Positions 1 to 7,543 of a stretch of 49,571 nt of DNA are shown piece after piece. Source of the DNA: Tamlana sp. 2_MG-2023. Lineage in GTDB: Bacteria; Bacteroidota; Bacteroidia; Flavobacteriales; Flavobacteriaceae. Where the stretch lies: the NCBI RefSeq assembly GCF_030548465.1, contig NZ_JAUOSF010000016.1:1-49571 (forward strand). The letters run 5' to 3'. The first letter of the stretch is position 1, and every line of letters begins with the position of its first letter. Position numbers and translations under genes: made by a program. The notes beneath the pieces were generated by a model. It saw only the letters and a list, made by a program, of their open reading frames with translations. It was not told where the DNA came from and searched no databases.

Positions 1-251
1 TAAAACACCTGAAATGGTATATAAATTAACAGCTTAATTTCAATTTTAACCTGTAGCCATATTTCAGGACGAGACATCCCCCATAGAAACCCAAAACTCC
101 TCAGTACGTAGGCTAACGTAAAATTGAGTTTCAAAACTTAAGAGGATATGAGAAATTTGAATATTTTTAAATGACTGATTTTTAGCAACATATTTTTACG
201 TTAGTCAGAATTAAAATCGTACGTTCATTCAAAATTTCGGAGTTTAAATCA
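1..251. other. Left-edge intergenic region with inverted repeats
   Basis: No gene is supported here. An 11-bp inverted repeat (CTAACGTAAAA at 113-123, TTTTACGTTAG at 194-204) encloses about 70 bases. The stretch 29-64 resembles 5634-5667 (an ACAGCTTAA start, an AT-rich middle and TGTAGCCATATTT at the end). The region lies downstream of the minus-strand DoxX gene and may hold its transcript end or a degraded repeat element. Confidence 0.4.
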
Positions 252-644
252 TTATAATATTGCTTTGAAATTTTTATCCGTAACAAGTAAAATAATACCA
301 GCAATACAACAATACAAAGCTGTGTAAAAGTATTTATAATCATTATGTGCGAAATGAACCATTAATGCACCAATTGCGAATGGTAATAGCCATAAAGTTG
401 AAATGTTTTTAACTTGGTGCAACCAGAACCCAACAACTAAACCAATTACACCCACCAATTCACCATAACCAATTAATAGAGTCCATATTTTCCCAAAACC
501 AAAATTGCTCATATTTTCCATCATACTTTCCTTTTGAAAAACTTTGAAAAGACTTGCATAACCAAATGCATAAATTAAATACCCATATGAAATCCAATGG
601 ACTACTTGTACTAAAATCTTCATATCTATTATAATTTTGTTCAA
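252..644 (-). CDS. DoxX-like membrane protein
   Basis: Small integral membrane protein of the DoxX-like type, about 130 residues with four hydrophobic segments (roughly residues 12-30, 52-72, 82-96 and 108-122). The glycine-rich second helix with GYGELVGVIGLVVGF is typical of this family, whose members are linked to thiol and oxidative stress or quinone-dependent membrane redox. The biochemical role here is unproven. A second Met at residue 8 (position 623) is an alternative start. The gene is divergent from an HxlR regulator and shares with it a palindromic operator at 672-696. The same arrangement recurs at 34491-35464, so the HxlR protein probably controls this gene. Confidence 0.8.
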   Translation of the reverse strand: MNKIIIDMKILVQVVHWISYGYLIYAFGYASLFKVFQKESMMENMSNFGFGKIWTLLIGYGELVGVIGLVVGFWLHQVKNISTLWLLPFAIGALMVHFAHNDYKYFYTALYCCIAGIILLVTDKNFKAIL

Positions 645-671
645 AAGTAATAGTTATATTTACAAATTGAA

Positions 672-696
672 AGTACATACAAAATTGTAGGATACT
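672..696. promoter_or_regulatory. Putative HxlR operator, DoxX/HxlR module 1
   Basis: An imperfect palindrome with left half AGTACATACAA and right half TTGTAGGATACT lies between the divergent DoxX and HxlR genes. Its counterpart at 35065-35088, between the second DoxX/HxlR pair, has the same half-sites (AGTAC-n-TACAA and TTGTA-n-GTACT), while the flanking bases have diverged. Conservation limited to the palindrome suggests a binding site for the HxlR protein. Confidence 0.65.
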
Positions 697-712
697 AATA
701 AAAAAGTAAGAT

Positions 713-1066
713 ATGAGAAAGACAGCATCTACAAATACAATTAATAAGGAGCAATTAGAAGCAAATTGTGGAATTGCATATACAAACTCAATCTTAAGCG
801 GTCGATGGAAACTTAGTATTTTAGCATTCTTATTGGATGAAAAAAAATTAAGGTATAGTGAATTAAGAAATAGATTAACCGGAATTTCGGAAAGAATGCT
901 AATAGTAAAACTTAAAGAATTACAAGCGGACGACTTGATAAATCGGATTTCTCATCCCGAAGTTCCACCAAGAGTAGAATATGAACTTTCCAAAAAAGGT
1001 AAGTCATTAGAAAGTATTTTAATAGAAATGTCTAAATGGGGAACGAAAAATGCAACTAAAAAATAA
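713..1066 (+). CDS. HxlR-family winged-helix regulator
   Basis: One-component transcription factor of 117 residues. The HxlR/MarR-like winged helix covers about residues 18-108, with the family signatures LSGRWKLSILAFL, LRYSELRNRLTGISERML, LKELQADDLI and a wing ending PPRVEYELSKKGKSL. The conserved Cys at about residue 19 sits where redox-sensing HxlR proteins (YodB, HypR and QorR types) keep theirs, so electrophile or oxidant sensing is plausible but inferred. It is divergent from DoxX. Its closest relative in this window is the HxlR protein at 35105, also beside a DoxX gene. Confidence 0.88.
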   Translation: MRKTASTNTINKEQLEANCGIAYTNSILSGRWKLSILAFLLDEKKLRYSELRNRLTGISERMLIVKLKELQADDLINRISHPEVPPRVEYELSKKGKSLESILIEMSKWGTKNATKK

Positions 1067-1077
1067 AAATACATAAG

Positions 1078-1209
1078 AACGAGCCGCTGTATAAAATTAA
1101 TTGTTAGTGCAAGTCTACATACGAAAGCCTCTCAGATTTCCATTCGGTATGTATTTACTAAATTAGGTGCTGAAATAAGCAACTAACCTTATATACACGT
1201 TGGCAACAA
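1078..1209. repeat. Long imperfect palindrome, attC-like
   Basis: About 130 bases between the HxlR stop and the Crp-like start fold on themselves. Outer arms pair GCCGCTGTATAAAATTAATTG with the complement of the right end, CAACTAACCTTATATACACG followed by TTGGC. An inner stem pairs TACATACGAA (1116-1125) with TTCGGTATGTA (1143-1153). The next gene starts a few bases after the right end, as in integron cassettes. The exact R-box consensus (RYYYAAC/GTTRRRY) is not perfect, and there is no integrase in the window, so attC-like is descriptive only. Confidence 0.5.
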
Positions 1210-1215
1210 TTTTGA

Positions 1216-1797
1216 ATGAAAGAACAACTAATTAACTCCATTTCAAGACACATTAAATTAAGTCCCGAAGAAAAAAACTTAATTAAGGCTTTTTGGACAG
1301 AGAAAACCCTTGAAAAAGGAGATTATCTTTTGAGAAACGGGGAAACTTGCCGAACTGATAATTTCGTAATTAATGGAATTTTAAAGGCTTTTTACATTAA
1401 CTCCAAAACAGGTAAAGAAGAAATATTATATTTTGCTATAGAAAATTGGTGGGCTTCGGATATTGAGAGCTTTCAAAAACAAAAACCTTCGATTTACAAC
1501 ATTCAAGCCATTGAAAATACTTCACTATTACAAATCCATCACGACTCTTTTCAAGAAATGCTAAAGCAAATTCCAAAGCTTGAACGTTTTTTCAGAATCA
1601 TCCTTGAAAATTACCTTGGCAGTTTACAAAAACGAATAATCTTAAACAACATTCTTGACGCAGAACAACGGTATTCAGATTTCTTAGAAAATTATCCAAA
1701 AATTTCAGAGAAAGCCCCCAACTATCTAATTGCTTCTTATTTAGGAATTACTGCCGAATTTTTGAGTAGAATACGTAAAAAAATCAAATTATCTTAA
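1216..1797 (+). CDS. Crp/Fnr-family transcriptional regulator
   Basis: A 193-residue protein with an N-terminal cyclic-nucleotide-binding-like beta barrel (about residues 20-110; KGDYLLRNGE, FAIENWWASD) and a C-terminal helix-turn-helix (about 155-190; YLIASYLGITAEFLSRIRKK). The classical cAMP phosphate-binding cassette is not recognisable, as is usual in this flavobacterial subgroup, so the ligand is unknown. It lies 57 bp upstream of an azoreductase-like flavoprotein in the same direction, and that gene is the likely target. Similar proteins are at 20189 and 32708. Confidence 0.88.
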   Translation: MKEQLINSISRHIKLSPEEKNLIKAFWTEKTLEKGDYLLRNGETCRTDNFVINGILKAFYINSKTGKEEILYFAIENWWASDIESFQKQKPSIYNIQAIENTSLLQIHHDSFQEMLKQIPKLERFFRIILENYLGSLQKRIILNNILDAEQRYSDFLENYPKISEKAPNYLIASYLGITAEFLSRIRKKIKLS

Positions 1798-1854
1798 ACT
1801 ACATCAATTTTTTTAGCCCTCACAATTCGGAACTTTGTTTCATAATCAAAATTT

Positions 1855-2484
1855 ATGAATATGAATAAAGTATTAATTATCAATGCAAGTGTAAGAAATG
1901 AAAAATCTCACAGTAGAAAACTAACTCAACTTTTTGAAGATAATTGGATAAAGAAAAATCCCAACGATATTTTCACTTATCGAGAAGTTGGATTAGAAGA
2001 AATCCCACCCATAAATGATAAGTGGATTGCTAGTGCATTTATCATACCAAGTGAAAGAACAAATGAAAACCAGTCGAGTGTTAAATTTAGTGACGAATTG
2101 GTAAAAGAATTTAAGGAGCATAATATCTATGTTTTGGGAACACCAATGTACAACTGGTCAATACCAAGCGGACTCAAGTCTTACATCGACCACCTTATGA
2201 GAATTAACGAAACTTGGAAATTCCGCTCAGGCGAACCAGATGGAGACTATGTTGGACTTCTAGAAAACAAAAAAATGTTCATTCTTTCAAGTCGTGGTGA
2301 CACAGGTTATGGAAAAAGTGAGAAAAACGAACATATGAATTTTCAAACAACCTACTTGAAATTCGTTTTTGGAATTATGGGAATAAATGACATTTCTATA
2401 GTCTCATTGGATAATGAAGAATTTGGTGGCAAAATATTTGAGAGCTCTAAAAAGAAAATCTACCAAAGGATAGAACAGTTTTAA
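1855..2484 (+). CDS. NAD(P)H-dependent flavin reductase, AzoR-like
   Basis: A 209-residue flavodoxin-fold oxidoreductase. The N-terminus (KVLIINASVRNEKSHSRKL) is the FMN phosphate-binding strand-loop. GTPMYNWSIPSGLKSYIDH at about residues 99-117 is the hallmark loop of FMN-dependent NADH-azoreductases and quinone reductases, and SSRGD at about 145 corresponds to the second flavin loop. The expected activity is two-electron reduction of quinones or azo compounds in the cytoplasm. A promoter-like GAACTTTG (1830-1837) with a T-run about 20 bases upstream precedes the ATG. It is probably controlled by the adjacent Crp-like regulator. Met3 (1861) is an alternative start. Confidence 0.85.
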   Translation: MNMNKVLIINASVRNEKSHSRKLTQLFEDNWIKKNPNDIFTYREVGLEEIPPINDKWIASAFIIPSERTNENQSSVKFSDELVKEFKEHNIYVLGTPMYNWSIPSGLKSYIDHLMRINETWKFRSGEPDGDYVGLLENKKMFILSSRGDTGYGKSEKNEHMNFQTTYLKFVFGIMGINDISIVSLDNEEFGGKIFESSKKKIYQRIEQF

Positions 2485-2981
2485 AGTTTTAACAACAAAG
2501 AACTTAGTTAAAAGCCTAACGAAGTTAAATACAATACATAGTTTTTAGGATCGTGTCTAAGGTAATTTTAATTTCAATACAGCAAAAGCTGTTTTTTTAA
2601 TATTCCTCAAATGTTAGCTAGTTTGGAATAATTTCATTCACATTAATGTTGGTATAATTTGCCAAATTTACAGTTCCAAATTTCGCTAAATGCATTTGGA
2701 ACCTACCTTCTATTCTATCTATGTTATTGCGATTAATAATTGGATTCAGAATAGAAAAAAGAAAACACAGCAACAGCTAAATTTAATGTAAGTTTGGTCC
2801 TTGTTCATTATATTGTCCATATTAACTAAGTTCTCAAATTTTACTGACATGACTTAATCAAGCAAAAAGTTGCGGCTTATGCGTATTCGAAATCAGTCAA
2901 TCTTCTTCCCTACTAATCCTTTTGGAAGTCGTTAATGAGAAGTCTTATATTGGTTTTTTGTGTATACCAGCAGAAACTTTA
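2485..2981. other. Intergenic region with a 9-bp hairpin
   Basis: About 500 bases between the convergent azoreductase and GlxA-like genes. Apart from the terminator at 2579-2598, it contains a perfect 9-bp inverted repeat (GTTCCAAAT at 2673-2681, ATTTGGAAC at 2694-2702) without a T-run. GCCTAAC near 2511 matches an attC R-box but I found no partner. No gene is supported. Confidence 0.4.
2579..2598 (+). terminator. Weak intrinsic terminator
   Basis: ACAGC, loop AAAA, GCTGT, followed by a run of T residues, about 95 bases after the azoreductase stop. The stem is only 5 bp, so this is a modest candidate. Confidence 0.45.
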
Positions 2982-3962
2982 TTAGACGTACATTTTATTA
3001 TATTTATTCCTATACGCAATCGGTGTTAGCCCAGTAATTTTCTTAAAAATAGTACGAAATGCTTTTGTGTCAGTATAACCGACATCATACATTACTTCAT
3101 TAATATTTTTGCGACTGGTTTCAAAAAACCGTTTGGCAGTTTCAATCTTAACTCTATTAATATATTGCAATACAGAATTGTTAGTGGCCATTTTGAATCT
3201 TCTTTCAAAACTTCGCCTGCCCAATGACACCAAATCGGCCAATTCGTCAACCGTTATTTTTTCTTGAGTATTATTTTCAATAAATTCTTGTACTCGTTTA
3301 ATTAATTCATCAGTATGGTTTTTTTGCCCCTGAAACATTGCAAAAGTGGCTTGGCTATCCCTATCAATATCTATCGCAAAATATTTTGAAGCCAATATGG
3401 CCGTTTCTCTATCCGTGTATTTTTCTGTCAAGTAAAGTAATAGGTTCCAATAGGAATTTGCACCGCCACTTGAGTAAAGTCGATTTTCTTCAGTGATAAT
3501 ATGCCCTTCTACAACTTCAACTTCCGGAAACATTTCACGAAACTCATTTTGAAAACCCCAATGTGTTGAACATTTTTTACCGTTTAGCAAACCCGTGGAA
3601 GCCAATAGAAATGCACCCACGCATAACGAGGCAACTTCTGAACCTTTTTTGTAATGGTCCTTTATCCAAGGTAAAAGGTTGCTATTTGATGTAATAGCAG
3701 TTTTCATATCGCCGAACAGGGCAGGGATTATTATTAAATCTGTTGTTTCAACATCCTTTAGAAGTTGGGAAGTGTTTACAGAAAACAAACCTTCGTTTAA
3801 TTTAACTTCCCTTTTTAAACCAACCAATTGCACATCAAACAATGGCTTTCTGCCACTAACAGCCATAAATTGATTGACTGCCGAAAACAAATATTGTGGA
3901 TCTGCTATGGCCTGCATAACAGAATTTTCAGGAACAAGAATACTGACTTTCTTCATATTCAA
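2982..3962 (-). CDS. GlxA-type AraC-family regulator (DJ-1/PfpI plus HTH)
   Basis: A 326-residue regulator. The N-terminal DJ-1/PfpI-like amidotransferase fold spans about residues 5-190, with the nucleophile-elbow region ASLCVGAFLLASTG (Cys about 115) and CSTHWGF. The C-terminal double AraC helix-turn-helix spans about 220-322, with SLGRRSFERRFKMAT and VMYDVGYTDTKAFRTIFKKITGLTPIAYRNKY. In GlxA proteins the PfpI-like part acts as a sensor domain; its ligand cannot be read here. It is divergent from the AHSA1-PhnB-DoxX-DUF4287 operon at 4091-5519, which is its most likely target. Confidence 0.9.
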   Translation of the reverse strand: MNMKKVSILVPENSVMQAIADPQYLFSAVNQFMAVSGRKPLFDVQLVGLKREVKLNEGLFSVNTSQLLKDVETTDLIIIPALFGDMKTAITSNSNLLPWIKDHYKKGSEVASLCVGAFLLASTGLLNGKKCSTHWGFQNEFREMFPEVEVVEGHIITEENRLYSSGGANSYWNLLLYLTEKYTDRETAILASKYFAIDIDRDSQATFAMFQGQKNHTDELIKRVQEFIENNTQEKITVDELADLVSLGRRSFERRFKMATNNSVLQYINRVKIETAKRFFETSRKNINEVMYDVGYTDTKAFRTIFKKITGLTPIAYRNKYNKMYV

Positions 3963-4090
3963 TCCATTTTAAGTAAAAAATAAAGATAAATTTTATTTTG
4001 TCGTAAATCCCCCTTTTGTTGTCATTTTTAGACATCAATCCTAACTATGTATCTGTGCATCTTTGTAATATCAATTTTAAAAAAAATATT

Positions 4091-4504
4091 ATGTGCAATT
4101 CACAAATTAGGATTCAAGAATTCATTGACGCAGAAGTAGAAAAAGTTTGGACCTATTACAACGAACCCAATCATATTGTAAACTGGAACTTTGCCGACCC
4201 AAGTTGGCATTGCTCATCGGCAGAAAACAATTTGAGTGTAGGTGGTACTTATAAAGCCAGAATGGAAGCCAAAGATGGTAGTTTTGGTTTTGACTTTGAA
4301 GCAGTTTTTACAGAAATTTCAAAAGGCAAAAGCTTTACTTATGAGTTTGGAGGAAGAACTGCTACCGTAGAATTTAATGACATGGGAGGACAAACAGAAG
4401 TCATAATAACATTTGACCCTGAAGAAGAAAATCCTATAGAAATGCAACAAGAGGGTTGGCAAGCAATATTAACAAATTTCAAGAATTATACAGAAAACCA
4501 TTAA
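4091..4504 (+). CDS. SRPBCC/AHSA1-domain protein
   Basis: A 137-residue START-like helix-grip protein. The family pattern is visible: FIDAEVEKVWTYYNEPNHIVNWNF near the N-terminus, a central VGGTYKARMEAKDGSFGFDF strand pair, and a C-terminal amphipathic helix ending GWQAILTNFKNYTENH. Such proteins bind small hydrophobic ligands in a cavity; no catalytic role is evident. The start is set at the ATG preceding CNSQIRI, because the in-frame extension upstream looks like promoter DNA. It is the first gene of a tight operon; the next begins immediately after its stop. Confidence 0.82.
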   Translation: MCNSQIRIQEFIDAEVEKVWTYYNEPNHIVNWNFADPSWHCSSAENNLSVGGTYKARMEAKDGSFGFDFEAVFTEISKGKSFTYEFGGRTATVEFNDMGGQTEVIITFDPEEENPIEMQQEGWQAILTNFKNYTENH

Positions 4505-4936
4505 ATGAAAATCAATCCTTATCTCACATTCAATGGCAATTGCCATGAGGCAATGACATTCTACAAAGAGTGCCTTGGTGGTAACTTAATGCTGCAACCA
4601 ATTGAGGATTCGCCAATGGCATGCAAGATGCCTACGGAAATGAAAGAATGTATTTTACATGCTACATTGACAACACAAAGCTTTGTATTAATGGGTACAG
4701 ATATGACACCTGAAACAGGACTTGTAAAAGGCAATTCAATTTCAATAATGATTAACTGTACAAGTGAAGTTGAAATCAGGGATATTTTTGATAAACTTTC
4801 TGTAAATGGAAAAGTTTATCAGCTCATCGAACCCACATTTTGGGGTACCTTATTGGGGAGCTTAATCGATAAATTTGGAAACAATTGGATTTTAAATTAT
4901 AACAAAAACAATCAACTGAAAAATGAAAAAGAGTAA
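4505..4936 (+). CDS. VOC-superfamily protein, PhnB-like
   Basis: A 143-residue protein with a PhnB/3-demethylubiquinone-methyltransferase-like fold. The opening INPYLTFNGNCHEAMTFYKECLGG is characteristic of the family. A C-terminal FWGTLLGSLIDKFGNNWILN matches the usual motif FWG-x-FG-x-hhDpFGhxW. The family binds metal or small ligands in paired beta-alpha-beta modules; the substrate is unknown. It abuts the AHSA1 gene with no gap and overlaps the following DoxX gene by 14 bases, which indicates translational coupling. Confidence 0.85.
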   Translation: MKINPYLTFNGNCHEAMTFYKECLGGNLMLQPIEDSPMACKMPTEMKECILHATLTTQSFVLMGTDMTPETGLVKGNSISIMINCTSEVEIRDIFDKLSVNGKVYQLIEPTFWGTLLGSLIDKFGNNWILNYNKNNQLKNEKE

Positions 4937-5294
4937 AATTATATTTTGGACTGCGACTATAATAATCGCATTATTTGAAGGAGTAATGCCTATATTAACA
5001 TCTCAAACGGAATTAGCAAAAGAAGGAATTAGGCATTTGGGTTATCCCGAATATTTTGGAAAAGCTTTAGTTGTCTTTAAAGTTTTAGGTGTTTTAGCAT
5101 TGGTAATTCCAAAAGTTCCTAAACGAGTAAAAGAATGGGCTTATGCTGGTTTTACCTTCAATTTTATTTTCGCTGCAATAAGTCACGCAGCCGTGAACGG
5201 AATAAATGGACAAACATTTTTCCCTTTAGCTATTTTAGGGGTTTTAATCGTTTCCTATATCTATCATCATAGATTAAATTCTAACAAAAGTTAA
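4923..5294 (+). CDS. DoxX-like membrane protein
   Basis: A 123-residue membrane protein with four predicted transmembrane helices (about 5-22, 46-64, 70-90 and 98-116). KVLGVLALVIPKVP-x-RVKEWAYAGFTFNFIFAAISH is the signature of the DoxX-like DUF4870/DoxX_2 type that often accompanies AHSA1 genes. A paralogue with the same KEWAYAGF motif is at 46358, also behind an AHSA1 gene. The start overlaps the PhnB-like gene by 14 bases. Confidence 0.85.
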   Translation: MKKSKIIFWTATIIIALFEGVMPILTSQTELAKEGIRHLGYPEYFGKALVVFKVLGVLALVIPKVPKRVKEWAYAGFTFNFIFAAISHAAVNGINGQTFFPLAILGVLIVSYIYHHRLNSNKS

Positions 5295-5300
5295 AATATT

Positions 5301-5519
5301 ATGTTTTTTCAAGCTTACATCGACAACATTCAAGAGAAAACAGGTAAGACACCTGACGATTTTAAAAAACTCGCAGAAGAAAAAGTTTTTTTGAGTAACG
5401 GAAACCTTTTACCTGAAATAAAAGCTTCTGAAATCACGAATTGGCTAAAAGAAGAATTCGAATTAGGACACGGACATGCAATGGCCATCTATGCGACATT
5501 CAAAGGTAAAATCGAATAA
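5301..5519 (+). CDS. DUF4287 small protein
   Basis: A 72-residue soluble protein matching the short DUF4287 family: IQEKTGKTPDDFKKLAEEKVFL in the first half and ITNWLKEEFELGHGHAMAIYATFKG in the second. The function is unknown. Full-length DUF4287 proteins often continue with a second domain related to SRPBCC or DUF5655; this one stops after the core. It is the last gene of the operon, six bases after the DoxX stop. Confidence 0.82.
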   Translation: MFFQAYIDNIQEKTGKTPDDFKKLAEEKVFLSNGNLLPEIKASEITNWLKEEFELGHGHAMAIYATFKGKIE

Positions 5520-5912
5520 TAACACGAAAAAAAACACTAATAACATGGGGCTAGATGTTTCTTGTTTTTAAGGGAACGACGTCAGATTACATTTATTTTT
5601 AGACTTTATAGTAACAAAAATAAAAAATGAATTACAGCTTAAATTTATTTTTAATGTAGCCATATTTAGAAAAAGGCAGTCTCTGAAATTACGCGAACAG
5701 CGTGAAAATTTGATGTAAATATTTAGAACATCATTGTGAAAGAGTATTGCATACTATACTACAGAGAGTTATCTTTATAATTATCAAAAAAACACTTAGA
5801 CTCATAAACATACTGAAAAAAAATTGATAAATAAGAACTCCCAAAGTGTTCCGTACAACCCAGTGAAACTTACAGAATCAATGCGATATAAGATAGAGGC
5901 TAAAAAACATCT
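5520..5912. other. Intergenic region with a repeat shared with the left edge
   Basis: No gene is supported in about 390 bases. 5634-5667 resembles 29-64 (ACAGCTTAA, AT-rich middle, TGTAGCCATATTT). The direct repeat ATGCGATA occurs near 5881 and again over the start of the next gene. Confidence 0.35.
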
Positions 5913-6266
5913 ATGCGATACATGTCAAGACCTATAAAAAAGAATAAAATGTATGGAAAACATTTGCTGAATATTTTAATAATTTTGATTTCTGGATATG
6001 GAATTTATATTATAATAAAAGATAAAAACGAAAGATGGACGGCAGAAAGCGCAAAAATTTTATTAGATAAATGTATTTCTGAATCAAAAGAAATGTTGAA
6101 TCCTGAACTGATTAAAGAGTACTGCAAATGCTCAACCGAAAAAATTCAATTGGAATTTACACAATCAGAATATATTGAGATCTTAAAAATGCCAAGTAAA
6201 AATCAAACCCATAAATTATTTCCAGTCTTTAAAAACTGTTTAACCGAATACAGAGCAAAAAAATAG
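5913..6266 (+). CDS. Hypothetical membrane-anchored protein with Cys motif
   Basis: I do not recognise a named family. The 117-residue product has one N-terminal hydrophobic helix (about residues 17-35, LLNILIILISGYGIYIIIK) followed by a short exported or cytosolic domain with four cysteines: C at about 54, the motif YCKCSTEK at about 70-77 and C at about 109. A single anchor plus conserved-looking cysteines suggests a small envelope protein. Start choice is uncertain: Met1, Met4 and Met13 are all in frame. It stands alone between two gene-poor stretches. Confidence 0.55.
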   Translation: MRYMSRPIKKNKMYGKHLLNILIILISGYGIYIIIKDKNERWTAESAKILLDKCISESKEMLNPELIKEYCKCSTEKIQLEFTQSEYIEILKMPSKNQTHKLFPVFKNCLTEYRAKK

Positions 6267-6563
6267 ATCAAGAGCTGTCCTATGATATGACCAAAACAAA
6301 TATAATTTAAAAAAAATTGGCAAGAATTGGATTAGGATTATAAGTCTAACCATATTCAGATGAAATAACACGAAACAAAAAATCGGAATTATGAACCTGA
6401 TTTACTGGCGTTCAACGCTGAGCTCTGGTATTTTTGACGTCAAAAAAGGACGGTATTGTCTCTTATTGTGAGTCTGAATACTGAAAAGCCCTACTTTTCT
6501 AAATATTTATCTTATAGACACTGAAATTTATCCACACTACAATATAGAACTTGGTGAATATTT
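6267..6563. other. Intergenic region with short perfect palindromes
   Basis: About 300 bases between convergent genes. It contains the 16-bp perfect palindrome TTTTTGACGTCAAAAA (6431-6446) and, just before it, an 11-base hairpin GCGTTCAACGC. No coding capacity is convincing. Confidence 0.35.
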
Positions 6564-7472
6564 TTAATAATACACCTTACACCTAGGTAGCTTTTTTTTT
6601 ATTTTTTCTATTTCCTCTATAGAGAACCGGTTCCCTTTTAAGATTAAGGTTTTTAGATGTTCTAGTTTTGAAATATCATTAGGTAATCTTTTAAGCTCAT
6701 TATTAGATAGAATTAATAACTCTAAGTTTGAAAGAGAAACAATGCTTGTAGGTAATTCTGTAAGGTTATTATCATTTATAATTAGGGTTTCTAAATTGGA
6801 TAGCTTATGTAATTCTACTGGAAGAACTTTAAGACTATTATGCTCCAAATTAAGCGTCTTTAAATTATTAAGTAACAACCAACCCGAATTAAATTCGTAA
6901 AACTGATTGTAGCCTAAATTAAGCGTATTCAATTTCTTTAAACTAGAAAGTTCTTTCGGCAGGAATCTCAATTGATTATGATCCAATTCAAGGACTTCTA
7001 AATTTTCACAACCACTTATGTTATTTGGCAAGGAAGTGATATCATTAAACGACATATGTAAAAACCGAAGATTAAGCAGCTGATCAATTGATTTTGGTAC
7101 TGCTGTAATTTTATTTGCTGATATATTAAATCTTACGAGTTTTTTAAATTTTGAAATTTCATTTGGAATATATTTTAAATCATTTTGTTTTACAATTAAT
7201 ACTTCCAATTGCTTTAACTTAAATATGTCGTAATTCCATGATTCTAAACTATTACCCATCATATTCAAAAAAACAAGTACTTCAAAATCTCCTATCTCTT
7301 TAGGCATATTAAATAGATGCTGATCTCTAAAACTTAGTTGTTTAACACTACTTGGTTGCTCCTTGGCTAAATCAATAGAATTAAAAACTCTAATTTTTTT
7401 AGGATTAGCGTTTTGGGCGTGAACACCAAAGAAAAAACTAAAGACTGCAATTAAAAACGTACAACGTATCAT
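6564..7472 (-). CDS. Secreted leucine-rich-repeat protein
   Basis: About 302 residues. A signal peptide (MIRCTFLIAVFSFFFGVHAQ) is followed by roughly ten leucine-rich repeats of about 23 residues with the consensus LxxLxxLxLxxNxLxxLPxxI, for example LKKLNTLNLGYNQF and LEVLELDHNQLRFLPKEL. These form a curved protein-interaction surface. No enzymatic domain or sorting tail is present. The start is placed at 7472 because the longer in-frame start (7502) falls inside the terminator hairpin of the upstream gene. It follows the giant phosphatase gene on the same strand but is probably transcribed separately. Confidence 0.85.
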   Translation of the reverse strand: MIRCTFLIAVFSFFFGVHAQNANPKKIRVFNSIDLAKEQPSSVKQLSFRDQHLFNMPKEIGDFEVLVFLNMMGNSLESWNYDIFKLKQLEVLIVKQNDLKYIPNEISKFKKLVRFNISANKITAVPKSIDQLLNLRFLHMSFNDITSLPNNISGCENLEVLELDHNQLRFLPKELSSLKKLNTLNLGYNQFYEFNSGWLLLNNLKTLNLEHNSLKVLPVELHKLSNLETLIINDNNLTELPTSIVSLSNLELLILSNNELKRLPNDISKLEHLKTLILKGNRFSIEEIEKIKKKLPRCKVYY

Positions 7473-7489
7473 GGTTTTGTATAAAGAAA

Positions 7490-7517
7490 TAGAAGCAGAC
7501 AAAATTGTCTGCTTCTA
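7490..7517 (-). terminator. Strong intrinsic terminator of the giant gene
   Basis: A perfect 11-bp inverted repeat (TAGAAGCAGAC, loop of 6, GTCTGCTTCTA) lies 27 bases after the stop of the 2636-codon gene, followed on the minus strand by a T-rich stretch. It separates that gene from the leucine-rich-repeat gene. Confidence 0.8.
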
Positions 7518-7543
7518 TAATTATTAATGTGTTTGATTTTATT

